NCBI RefSeq assembly: GCF_010119195.1
Contig: NZ_WRXL01000003.1
Location: 1-64,000, forward strand
Length of the DNA: 64,000 nucleotides
Direction: 5' to 3'
Source of the DNA: Haloarcula salina
GTDB taxonomy: Archaea; Halobacteriota; Halobacteria; Halobacteriales; Haloarculaceae
The translations under genes were made by a program, and so were the position numbers. The notes under the pieces are model-generated. The model saw nothing but the letters and a program-made list of their open reading frames with translations. It made no database searches and was not told the DNA's origin. Shown here in pieces: positions 7,517-15,254 of the stretch. Position 1 is the stretch's first letter; each line of letters begins with the position of its first letter.

Positions 7517-7864
7517 ATGGACCCGACGACGCCACAGACCGCCTGTTTCGAGGCGGGCATCAAGTTCGGCTCGCTGTATCACCAGTTCGCCGGGACGCCG
7601 ATCAGCCCCGACAGCGCCGACTCGCTGGCGACGGCGATGGAGGAGGCCATCGAGAACCAGCCGTACTGCGAGTCGGTCACGGTCTCGGTGAAAGAGGAGG
7701 CGCTCGCGGCGGCCATCGACGACGCCGGCGCGGACTACACCGAACTTACGGGCCGATTGCTCGACGTCGCGATGGAAATCGACTACGAGGGCGTCACCGT
7801 CGAGACGAGCATGGCGATGGCGGACGGCTACCCGCTGATGCAGGTCGACGCCGTGCGAGAGTGA
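7517..7864 (+). CDS. mptD: Archaeal dihydroneopterin aldolase (MptD)
   Basis: This 115-residue protein matches the archaea-specific MptD family. The N-terminal block F11-E12-A-G-I-K-x-G-x-L-Y-H22-Q-F-x-G-T-P is nearly diagnostic. MptD cleaves 7,8-dihydroneopterin to 6-hydroxymethyl-dihydropterin and glycolaldehyde in pterin (H4folate or methanopterin-like) synthesis. E12 and H22 are candidate catalytic residues. The ATG at 7517 is chosen because the family motif begins ten residues later. It diverges from the Azf gene across a 73-bp gap that must hold both promoters. Confidence 0.88.
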   Translation: MDPTTPQTACFEAGIKFGSLYHQFAGTPISPDSADSLATAMEEAIENQPYCESVTVSVKEEALAAAIDDAGADYTELTGRLLDVAMEIDYEGVTVETSMAMADGYPLMQVDAVRE

Positions 7865-7960
7865 CGGCAGGGGCCAAGCGGAGAGAGTGGGTCGCGAGCG
7901 GCTGAATCACTGTCATCCCTCCGAAAATTTTACGCGACAGGCAGGTGAGTCTCTGTTTGC

Positions 7961-9079
7961 ATGGCCCTCCACGCAGTAGACGACATCGACGACGCTATCG
8001 ACGCCACGAAGGCGTTCCTCTTCCCGTTCGAGAAGTGGACGTGGCTCAAACTGGCGTTCGTCGTGTTCTTCATCGGCGGTGGCGGCGGCGGTCTGAACAA
8101 CGTCCAGTCGTTCGGCAACGTCGGCGACTTCGGTAACGGCGGCCCGGGGAGCGGGAGCGGGGGCGGTTCGGCGAGCGGAGAGTTCTCGCTGTCGGCGCCG
8201 CTCGAATCGGTCGCGGGACTGCCCGGCGACGCCCTCTTGCAGGTCTCCGAGCCGGGCGTCCCCTCGGACGTGCCCACGGAGGCCCTTGCCGGCCTCGGGT
8301 TCGTCGTCTTCGCGCTGCTGGGGCTGATCGTCCTCCTCGCGCTCGTCTACGGCATCCTGAGCAACTTCATGGAGTTCGTGCTGACGCAGGCGCTCATCGA
8401 CCGCGAGATACACGTCCGGCGGTACTTCAGCGACCACGTCGGGAACGGCGTGCAGTTGTTCCTGTTCCGACTCGCGCTCGGCGTCGTCTGGCTCGGGGTC
8501 GCCCTCGCCATCGGCGCGGCCGTGTTCTTCCTCGCGCTCGGCGGCGAGATGGCGAACGTCGGGGCGTCGAGCATCCTCGCGCTGTCGGGACTGTTCATCG
8601 TCGTGTTCGCGGTGCTCGCCGTCAGCTACGGCGTCGTCTTCGGCTTCACAACGGTGTTCGTCGTCCCCATGATGACGGCGAGCGACGACGGCGTCCTCTC
8701 GGGGTGGAGCCGGCTCTGGGGCTCGATGAAAGCCGAGCCCAAGCAGTACCTGGCGTACTTCGGGCTGTCCATCGTCCTCCAGATCGGCGTCGGCATCCTC
8801 CAGGCGATCCTCGGAGTCATCGCACTCATCGTCCTGTTGATCCCGTTCGGCCTGCTCGGGCTGGTGCTGTTCCTCGCGCTCGGCGGCGGCGGGATGCTGG
8901 CGTGGGCGGCAGTCGGCATCGTCGGCACGCTCGGCTTCCTCGCGTTGGTCGTCGTCGGCGCGCTGATCCAGGTACCGCTGACGACGTTCCTGCGGTACTA
9001 CGCGATGCTCGTGCTGGGCGACATCGACACGGACCTCGACCCCATCCCCGAGGTGCGCGCGGACATTCGCTCGGCCTGA
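7961..9079 (+). CDS. Polytopic membrane protein, haloarchaeal DUF7544-like
   Basis: A 372-residue integral membrane protein. One hydrophobic segment lies at about 28-40 next to a five-Gly run, followed by a Gly/Ser-rich loop of about 70 residues. Five or six long hydrophobic segments then lie at about 110-135, 165-195, 205-240, 260-300 and 305-345. The cytoplasmic start contains DDIDDAIDATKAFLFPF, which I have seen only in haloarchaeal membrane proteins of unknown role. No transporter or enzyme motif is visible. It is preceded by 96 bp of intergenic DNA and followed by a separate promoter, so it appears monocistronic. Confidence 0.75.
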   Translation: MALHAVDDIDDAIDATKAFLFPFEKWTWLKLAFVVFFIGGGGGGLNNVQSFGNVGDFGNGGPGSGSGGGSASGEFSLSAPLESVAGLPGDALLQVSEPGVPSDVPTEALAGLGFVVFALLGLIVLLALVYGILSNFMEFVLTQALIDREIHVRRYFSDHVGNGVQLFLFRLALGVVWLGVALAIGAAVFFLALGGEMANVGASSILALSGLFIVVFAVLAVSYGVVFGFTTVFVVPMMTASDDGVLSGWSRLWGSMKAEPKQYLAYFGLSIVLQIGVGILQAILGVIALIVLLIPFGLLGLVLFLALGGGGMLAWAAVGIVGTLGFLALVVVGALIQVPLTTFLRYYAMLVLGDIDTDLDPIPEVRADIRSA

Positions 9080-9153
9080 CCGCCTGACTGGGTTTTCGGT
9101 TTCGCGATCGACCATCCGCCCACGTCTTGCGGTTTCACTTTCACTTTCAGGCG

Positions 9154-9165
9154 GGCTTTTAACCC
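9154..9165 (+). promoter_or_regulatory. TATA box of the 9188 gene
   Basis: GCTTTTAACCCC lies 23-34 nt before the ATG at 9188, predicting a leaderless or nearly leaderless mRNA. Just upstream are three near-copies of TTTCAC/TTTCAG (about 9132-9150). Confidence 0.5.
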
Positions 9166-9187
9166 CGTACCGATCGAACCGGTTGGC

Positions 9188-9634
9188 ATGAGTCAAACGA
9201 GTCTGGACGACGACGAACTGTTCGGCGAGGCGGCGAACGAGATGCGGACGGACGTCGAGGAGTCGCTCGCGAAGGCCCGCGAGGCGCTCCCCGAGGCCGA
9301 CGCGGTCTGGGACGTGGAGGCCGACAACACGCTCGGCGTCCTCAACGCGCTCAAGACCGCCCTCGACGTGGGCGACGCCGAGGACCACCTGCGGGACGCC
9401 AAGAAGTGGTACACGATGGGCGAGCGCGCCGACGCCTTCGAGGACGCCGACGACCTCGCCGAGGAGATCGAGACCATCGCCGACCTCGTCGACGACGTGG
9501 ACGACGCCCGCGAGCAGGTCGGCGACCTGACCGCGACGATCCCGCAGCTCCGCAGCACGCTGGAGGAGTTCGAAGACGAGGAGGGCGCGGACGCCGAGGC
9601 CGACGGCGACGGCGAGGCCGAGGCGGAAGCCTGA
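9188..9634 (+). CDS. Acidic coiled-coil protein, DUF5790-like
   Basis: A very acidic 148-residue protein with long amphipathic helices (about 15-45 and 60-115) and a low-complexity Glu/Ala/Asp tail from about 125. There are no cysteines, no membrane segment and no signal peptide. It resembles a conserved haloarchaeal family of unknown role that I recall as DUF5790; that name is from memory. Its stop codon is one base from the stop of the convergent creatininase-family gene. Confidence 0.75.
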   Translation: MSQTSLDDDELFGEAANEMRTDVEESLAKAREALPEADAVWDVEADNTLGVLNALKTALDVGDAEDHLRDAKKWYTMGERADAFEDADDLAEEIETIADLVDDVDDAREQVGDLTATIPQLRSTLEEFEDEEGADAEADGDGEAEAEA

Positions 9635-9635
9635 G

Positions 9636-10361
9636 TCAGTCCCGGTCGTTCAGGTCCCGGTCAGCCACGCGCGCGAGCAGCGCCGAAAGCGCCTCGCTCG
9701 CGTCGTCCAGTAGCTGTTCTCCCCGCTCGGCCCCGCCCTGGCGCGGGTCGCCGACCGTCCCGTTCTCGCTGAACTCCGCCGAGTCGTAGGCCAGATTGAC
9801 GCCGCTGACCCACTCGCCCCAGCCGTCGGCTCCGCCCGCCGCGGCCTCGTCCAGTCGGTCCTCGCGGACGAAGTCGGGATAGACACACTGGAGCAGGCTC
9901 GTCTCGACCGGTCCGCCGTGGCCCATGTCCGGGGCGTCGGCGGCGTCGAACCAGGTGAAGGGGACGGCGTAGGCGTCGTCGTGGCGCGTGATGCGGGCGC
10001 AGACCTCCCGGAGCGCCGCGACGTTGCCGCCGTGGCCGTTGACGACGACGACGCGGTCCCAGCCGTGATGGGCGAGGCTCGCGACCGTCTCGCGGACGTA
10101 GTCGCGGAAGGTGTCCTCGCCGACCCAGAGCGTCCCGGTGAAGTGGCGATGCTCCTCGGCGATGCCGACCGGGACCGCCGGCGCGACGACGACCTCGCCG
10201 TCGTAGCGCTCGACGCCCGCGTCGGCGACTGCCTCGGCGGTCAGCACGTCCGTCCCCAGCGGCGCGTGGGGCCCGTGTTGCTCGGTGCTCCCGACCGGCA
10301 GCACCGCGAGGTCCGTCTCGACGGCGTCGGCGTCCGTCCACGTGGCCGCTCGTAAGTGCAT
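9636..10361 (-). CDS. Creatininase-family metal amidohydrolase (possibly ArfB-like)
   Basis: A 241-residue cytoplasmic metalloenzyme. It shows the family's metal-binding elements: LPVGSTEQHGPHAPLGTD (E and H ligands, about residues 21-38), the strand VVVNGHGGN, and the acidic DMGHGGPVETS block. The family includes creatininase, mycofactocin MftE and archaeal ArfB, which deformylates an intermediate in flavin and F420 synthesis. Archaea need ArfB, so that role is plausible, but sequence alone does not decide. The start is the ATG at 10361. The longer reading frame starts with GTG and adds an atypical Ala/Thr-rich stretch. Confidence 0.83.
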   Translation of the reverse strand: MHLRAATWTDADAVETDLAVLPVGSTEQHGPHAPLGTDVLTAEAVADAGVERYDGEVVVAPAVPVGIAEEHRHFTGTLWVGEDTFRDYVRETVASLAHHGWDRVVVVNGHGGNVAALREVCARITRHDDAYAVPFTWFDAADAPDMGHGGPVETSLLQCVYPDFVREDRLDEAAAGGADGWGEWVSGVNLAYDSAEFSENGTVGDPRQGGAERGEQLLDDASEALSALLARVADRDLNDRD

Positions 10362-10458
10362 ACCCGTCGGTGTGGCCGCCGGGGACACAAGCGTAGCGGT
10401 CACGCGCGGCCGACGCTCGCCGCTGGCGAGCGCAGTGGCAAGTGAACCGCGGCGGGCC

Positions 10459-10980
10459 TCAGACGATGGAGTCCGGCCGGGTCGAGAAGTAGGTGAACAC
10501 CATCCCGAGGCCGACGCCGTAGACGACGTGGGCGACGAGCGTCAGGACGGCGTACAGTGCCAGCGCGAGGCCGGACTGGTCGGTGTAGAAGGCCAGAACG
10601 AACCCGGTCCACATGGCCGCGCCGAAGAACGCGCCGCTGACGGCGTCGGACTCGCCCGGGAGATAGGCCTTCAGCGAGGCGAACAGCAGCGGCCAGGGGA
10701 ACATCCCGCCGCCGAGGAAGATGAAGAAGCCGAACAGGACTTCGGGGACGTAGCCGGTCAGGCCGACGAGTTCGGTGAGGACGGCGAAGTCGGACAGGCT
10801 GAACGCACCGACGGACTGCGCGATGAGGAAGACGACCGTCATCATCGCCGTCCCGACCAGGCCGCCGGCCGCACCGACGACGCCGTCGGCCAGGATACCC
10901 GCGAGGCTGTCGAACTCCTCGGCGTCGGTGAGCGAATCGTCGGACACGGGGTCGTCGACGCCGGTGGACGTATCTTCCAT
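10459..10980 (-). CDS. Membrane protein divergent from the oxidase operon (DUF6789-like)
   Basis: A 173-residue protein with an acidic N-terminal 25 residues and four hydrophobic segments (about 28-55, 65-95, 105-125 and 130-160). There is a Gly-rich GAAGGLVGTAMM turn in the first. I recall related haloarchaeal proteins beside cytochrome oxidase genes, so it may be linked to oxidase assembly or function, but this is inference. The second ATG (10980) is preferred because a TATA box at 11002-11011 lies 27 nt upstream of it and only about 12 nt from the first ATG (10995). Confidence 0.7.
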   Translation of the reverse strand: MEDTSTGVDDPVSDDSLTDAEEFDSLAGILADGVVGAAGGLVGTAMMTVVFLIAQSVGAFSLSDFAVLTELVGLTGYVPEVLFGFFIFLGGGMFPWPLLFASLKAYLPGESDAVSGAFFGAAMWTGFVLAFYTDQSGLALALYAVLTLVAHVVYGVGLGMVFTYFSTRPDSIV

Positions 10981-11098
10981 GGTGTGTCGTAACATACCAG
11001 TAGATAAAAAAGTTCCCGCAGATGTCGGGGTCGAGAGTTATAGGGGACACCGAGTGGTCCACAATACCTAATACCTGTTGGAAATAATCATGTAGGAA
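10981..11098. promoter_or_regulatory. Divergent promoter region between the DUF6789-like gene and coxB
   Basis: The minus strand has TTTTTTATCT (11011-11002) for the leftward gene. The plus strand has AATACCTAATACC (about 11065-11078) about 27 nt before the coxB ATG. The region is AT-rich relative to the flanks. Both transcripts would be leaderless. Confidence 0.55.
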
Positions 11099-11923
11099 AT
11101 GCCGAGTTTCGTGTTATCACACACCGCGGCAGTGTTCCCCTTGCACGGTGGCGGTGTCAGGGCCCCCAGTGAGGTATTCGCCCAAATTTTCGAGGTGTTC
11201 CTCCTGCTGGGGACGGCAGTCGGCGTCGTCGTCGTGGCGTACACGATGTACCACGCGCTCAAGTACCGCGACGACGGGGGCGCGGACCCGTACGCTGACA
11301 AGGTCGAACGCCCCCAGATGGGCGAGATGCCCACGGGCGGCTCGGGCGGCCGGAAAGTGTTCTACTCCTTCAGCATCAGCGCCATCATCGTCGTGTCGCT
11401 GATCGCCTGGACGTACTCGCAGTTGCTCTACATCGAGCAGGGACCGGATCCGGCTCAGACGGACGCGCTCGAAATCGACGTGGAGGGCTTTCGCTTCGGA
11501 TGGGAGTTCGCCTACCCGAACAACCACACGACGAACACGCTGTACGTGCCACAGGACCGGGTGGTCAGATTACAGGTGACCTCGCGGGACGTGTTCCACA
11601 ACTTCGGCATTCCGGAGTTGCGCGTCAAGACCGACGCCATCCCCGGCCAGTACACCTCGGCGTGGTTCACGGCGAACGAGACGGGCACCTACGAGGCCAA
11701 GTGCTACGAGCTGTGCGGTAGCGGCCACTCGCTGATGATCGCCGAGGTCCGCGTGCTGCCCCAGGACGAGTACGAATCGTGGTACAACGGGACCGAGGGC
11801 TCGACCGGGAGCGGCAACCAGACGGCGGCGAACGGGACCGAGACCGCCACCGAGTCGGCTGACCTCGCGGCACCGACCGCGAGCGCCGCGCCCGCCGCGA
11901 CCGCGGGAGGTGTCGGCGCGTGA
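11099..11923 (+). CDS. coxB: Cytochrome c oxidase subunit II with CuA site
   Basis: Receives electrons at the binuclear CuA centre and passes them to subunit I. Two transmembrane helices (about 33-52 and 92-112) precede a cupredoxin domain. All CuA ligands are visible: H167 (VFHNF), C202, E204, C206, H210 and M213 in CYELCGSGHSLM. The 274-residue protein ends in a Thr/Ala/Gly-rich tail that could be glycosylated outside the cell. An N-terminal hydrophobic stretch (1-15) may be a short signal. Haloarchaea often use halocyanin-type copper proteins rather than cytochrome c as donor. The stop overlaps the GTG start of the next gene (GTGA), indicating tight translational coupling. Confidence 0.95.
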   Translation: MPSFVLSHTAAVFPLHGGGVRAPSEVFAQIFEVFLLLGTAVGVVVVAYTMYHALKYRDDGGADPYADKVERPQMGEMPTGGSGGRKVFYSFSISAIIVVSLIAWTYSQLLYIEQGPDPAQTDALEIDVEGFRFGWEFAYPNNHTTNTLYVPQDRVVRLQVTSRDVFHNFGIPELRVKTDAIPGQYTSAWFTANETGTYEAKCYELCGSGHSLMIAEVRVLPQDEYESWYNGTEGSTGSGNQTAANGTETATESADLAAPTASAAPAATAGGVGA

Positions 11924-14481
11924 GCCACGACCACGGGCTCCCGCCGAAGTCGTCGGTGAGCCGGTGGTTCCTCACGACGAACCACAAGGACATCGGCGTC
12001 CTGTATCTCATCACCGCGCTGTTCTTCCTCGTCTTCGGCGGCGTGCTGGCCCTGCTGTTCCGCCTCGAACTCATCACGCCCGGCGCTGACCTGCTGGGAC
12101 AGATGGGGTACAATCAGGCCGTCTCGACACACGGTCTGCTGATGGTGTTCTGGTTCATCTCGCCCTTTGCCTTCGGGTTCGCGAACTACCTCGTCCCGCT
12201 CCAGATCGGGGCCGACGACCTCGCCTTCCCGCGCCTGAACGCGCTGTCGTACTGGCTGTACCTGTTCTCGGGGCTCCTGATGGGCGTCTCATTCTTCCAG
12301 GGCACGACGTTCGCCGGGGGCTGGACGATGTACGCCCCGCTGAACACGCCGGCCTACATCCCCGGCGAAGGGCTGGGCGCGACCTCGGTCGTGCTCGCGC
12401 TCATCATGTTCACCGCCGCCGTGACGCTCGGATCGGTGAACTTCCTGACGACGATGTACCGCATGCGCGCCGAGGGCCTGCGGATGCGAGACATCCCGAT
12501 CTTCTCGCTGTCGATCAACCTCACCGTCTGGATGATGCTGTTCGCGTTCGCGGCGCTGCTGGCCGCGCTGATGATTCTCGCCTCGGATCACATCCTCGGG
12601 ACGACCTACTTCCAGTACTCCATCGACGGGACGACGATGGCGACCGACGCCGACAACCCGGGGGCGTCGCTGCTGTGGGCGCACCTGTTCTGGTTCTTCG
12701 GCCACCCGGAGGTGTACATCGTCTTCTTCCCCGCGCTCGGCGTGATGGCCGAGTGCTTCCAGACCTTCACGGGCCGCCGGCTCGTCGGCCGGAAGTGGTT
12801 CATCATCTCGATGGTGCTGGTGGCGATCCAGAGCTTCGTCGTCTGGATGCACCACATGTTCCTGACCGGGATCAACCTCCCCATCAAGACCATCTTCATG
12901 GCGACCACCATCGGCATCTCCCTGCCCTTCGACCTGATGGTGTTCTCGCTCATCTACACGATGGCCAAGGGGCGGGTCCGCTTTACCACGCCGTTCCTGT
13001 TCTCGCTGGGCGCGCTCATCCTGTTCATCATCGGCGGCATCACCGGCGTCTTCCTCGGAGCCATCGTGCTCGACTACCAGTTCCGCGGGACCTACTGGGT
13101 CGTCGCGCACTTCCACTACGTGATGGTCGCGGGCGCGACCGCCCTCTTCGGCGGACTGTACTACTGGTATCCCAAGATAACGGGGAAGATGTACAACGAG
13201 CGGTTGGGTCAGATCCAGTTCGGCGTCTACTTCCTCGGCTTCAATCTGCTGTACTTCCCGATGTTCATCGCCTGGGAGACCCCGCGGCGGGTGTTCGTCT
13301 ACCCCGAGAGCCTCCAGATCTGGCACTCGATGGCGACCGTCGGCGGATTCATCCTCGGTGCGAGCTTCCTCCTCATGTTCTACAACCTCTTCGTCAGCCT
13401 CTGGCGCGGCGAGGACGCCGGCGACAACCCCTGGGCGTACGCCACCTCCGCGGAGTGGGCGGTATCCTCGCCGCCGCCGCTGGAGAACTTCCCCGGGGTC
13501 CCCAGTTACGCCACCGGCAAGCTGGAGTTCCTCGACGACGAGACGGTGGCGGAGCGGACGGAGCGCGCGAGCGGGGCCGGTCACGGCCACGCCGCGACTG
13601 ACGGCGGGACCGCGGCCGACGGCGGTGCCGTGACGACCAGGGCCGCGGCGACGGCCACCGCGATGGAGCCGGCCCACGAGACCGCCGGCGAAGAACACGC
13701 CAGCCACGCGAGCTTCTGGCCGTTCCTCGTCAGCCTCGGGGGCTTCGTCACGTTCCTCGGCCTCTCGGGCGTGCGGACGGGGAGCGTCGTGTACCTGTCG
13801 ATGGCGGCCATCGGCGGCCTCGTGACGTTCGGGTCGCTGTTCGGGATGACCCGCGAGCCGTTCCACGCGCCGGAGATGGCCATCGCGGAACGCTGGCCCT
13901 TCTCGTCGGTCGAGAAGATGAAGCTCGGGATGTGGACGTTCCTCGCGAGCGACATCGTCCTCTTCGGGGCGTTCATCGGCTCGTACGCCTTCGTCCGGGT
14001 CGCCTACGGCTGGACGGCCTGGCACCACGACCTCATCCCCGCCGAGCACGTGACGATGCCCGGCCTCATCAACACGTACCTGTTGCTCACATCGAGCTTC
14101 CTCGTCGTGCTGGCGATGGTCGCCGCCGAACGGGAGAGCAAGCGCGGCACTGTCGCCGCGCTCGTCGGGACGTTCGCGCTGGGCGTCGGCTTCCTCATCA
14201 ACAAGGGACTGGAGTGGCAGCACCTGTTCCACATCCACAGCGAGGCGTTCCCGAACGGGTGGAACCTCTCGACGAACATCGCGTCGTCGACGTTCTACCT
14301 GACGACGGGACTGCACGGGGCCCACGTCACCATCGGGCTCATCATCTGTGCGTACATGGCCGTCCGGGCCTGGAACGGGGCCTACCAGGGCGACGACAGG
14401 GCAATCGAGTACTTCGGCCTGTACTGGCACTTCGTCGACATCGTCTGGCTGTTCCTGTTCCCGCTGTTTTACATCCTCTAG
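11920..14481 (+). CDS. coxAC: Cytochrome c oxidase subunit I-III fusion
   Basis: The catalytic heme-copper oxidase subunit fused to subunit III in one 853-residue chain. The subunit I part (about 1-560) has the heme ligand H71 in STHGLLM, the CuB/cross-linked region GHPEVYIVFFPALG, HH in WMHHMF, and the paired histidines of HFHYVMVAG. This is an A-type family layout. A charged Ala/Thr/His-rich linker (about 555-600) joins the subunit III part, which has seven or so helices and GLHGAHVTIGL. The start is GTG overlapping coxB. Fusions of this kind occur in several archaea and bacteria. No heme A synthase or assembly gene lies in the window. Confidence 0.95.
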   Translation: MSHDHGLPPKSSVSRWFLTTNHKDIGVLYLITALFFLVFGGVLALLFRLELITPGADLLGQMGYNQAVSTHGLLMVFWFISPFAFGFANYLVPLQIGADDLAFPRLNALSYWLYLFSGLLMGVSFFQGTTFAGGWTMYAPLNTPAYIPGEGLGATSVVLALIMFTAAVTLGSVNFLTTMYRMRAEGLRMRDIPIFSLSINLTVWMMLFAFAALLAALMILASDHILGTTYFQYSIDGTTMATDADNPGASLLWAHLFWFFGHPEVYIVFFPALGVMAECFQTFTGRRLVGRKWFIISMVLVAIQSFVVWMHHMFLTGINLPIKTIFMATTIGISLPFDLMVFSLIYTMAKGRVRFTTPFLFSLGALILFIIGGITGVFLGAIVLDYQFRGTYWVVAHFHYVMVAGATALFGGLYYWYPKITGKMYNERLGQIQFGVYFLGFNLLYFPMFIAWETPRRVFVYPESLQIWHSMATVGGFILGASFLLMFYNLFVSLWRGEDAGDNPWAYATSAEWAVSSPPPLENFPGVPSYATGKLEFLDDETVAERTERASGAGHGHAATDGGTAADGGAVTTRAAATATAMEPAHETAGEEHASHASFWPFLVSLGGFVTFLGLSGVRTGSVVYLSMAAIGGLVTFGSLFGMTREPFHAPEMAIAERWPFSSVEKMKLGMWTFLASDIVLFGAFIGSYAFVRVAYGWTAWHHDLIPAEHVTMPGLINTYLLLTSSFLVVLAMVAAERESKRGTVAALVGTFALGVGFLINKGLEWQHLFHIHSEAFPNGWNLSTNIASSTFYLTTGLHGAHVTIGLIICAYMAVRAWNGAYQGDDRAIEYFGLYWHFVDIVWLFLFPLFYIL

Positions 14482-14485
14482 AACA

Positions 14486-14752
14486 ATGGACTGGAAAGGA
14501 TACACCGTCATATACGTCGTACTGTTCGCGTTCGCGACCGCGCAGGCCGTCGTCGAGTTCGCCGGCCTCGTCGAGAGCGCGTACTGGATCGCCTTCGCCG
14601 TCATCATGGTGCTGTCGGTGATCAAAGCCGTCGGCGTCGCCGCCTACTACCAGCACCTGCGCTGGGAACCGCGAGCCGTCACGTACCTCGTGGTCGGCGG
14701 CACCGTCGCCGCCCTCGCCCTCACTGGTGCGGCGGCGTACTCGATACTGTGA
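14486..14752 (+). CDS. Small oxidase subunit (subunit IV type)
   Basis: An 88-residue protein with three hydrophobic helices (about 5-25, 32-55 and 65-85), the size and topology of the small subunit IV of heme-copper oxidases. The first residues MDWKGYTVIYV and the internal YYQHLRWEP loop are consistent with that family. The ATG lies 4 nt after the coxAC stop, so it is the third gene of the oxidase operon. It likely stabilises subunit III contacts. Function is inferred from context. Confidence 0.8.
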   Translation: MDWKGYTVIYVVLFAFATAQAVVEFAGLVESAYWIAFAVIMVLSVIKAVGVAAYYQHLRWEPRAVTYLVVGGTVAALALTGAAAYSIL

Positions 14753-14758
14753 GAGCGG

Positions 14759-15199
14759 TCAGGCCAGCAACTGGAGGCTGACCGCGACGAGAAAGAGCGC
14801 GCCGGCGACGGTCGCCGACTCTGCGACGGCCAGCGAGCGCGGGTGGCCCCGGCGTGTGGCCGAGAGATAGACGCCAAACAGCAGGTAGCCGCCGAGGACG
14901 AGGCCGCCGGCGACTGCCACCGCCAGCCCGGCGGTGGCCTGGCTCTCGACGGGGCCCGAGATGGCTGCGACGACGCCGAGGACGAAGCCGACGACGAGCA
15001 CAGCGAAGGCGACCACCCAGGTCATCGGGCGGCCGGCCATCGCTTCGAGGCGGCCCGTGCGATTTAGCGCCGGCGACCAGTCGCCTGTCGAGTCCGTCGG
15101 GCGGTACTGATACCAGCCGCGGCCGCGGATCATCCATACCACCACCGCTACCGCGAGTACGCCCATCAGGGCCGTGCTCGCGAGGTACGCGGTTGACAT
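14759..15199 (-). CDS. Membrane protein convergent with the oxidase operon
   Basis: A 146-residue protein with four hydrophobic segments: about 5-24, 60-82, 88-112 and 122-145. A hydrophilic WYQYRPTDSTGDWSPALNRTG loop follows the first helix. I do not recognise a named family. Proteins of this size and pattern occur near haloarchaeal oxidase genes. Its stop is 6 nt from the end of the convergent subunit IV gene. A short AT-rich stretch at 15200-15235 should hold its promoter. Confidence 0.65.
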   Translation of the reverse strand: MSTAYLASTALMGVLAVAVVVWMIRGRGWYQYRPTDSTGDWSPALNRTGRLEAMAGRPMTWVVAFAVLVVGFVLGVVAAISGPVESQATAGLAVAVAGGLVLGGYLLFGVYLSATRRGHPRSLAVAESATVAGALFLVAVSLQLLA

Positions 15200-15254
15200 G
15201 TGGTGACATACATGATGCTAGGCAATAATCGTTTACCTCCCACGACCCCGGTCG

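Noticed and set aside
12289-14625. 778-codon open frame antisense to the oxidase genes
   Set aside because: The product is a low-complexity Asp/Glu/Arg/Pro string, the mirror of membrane-helix codons. The plus strand encodes a clear oxidase.
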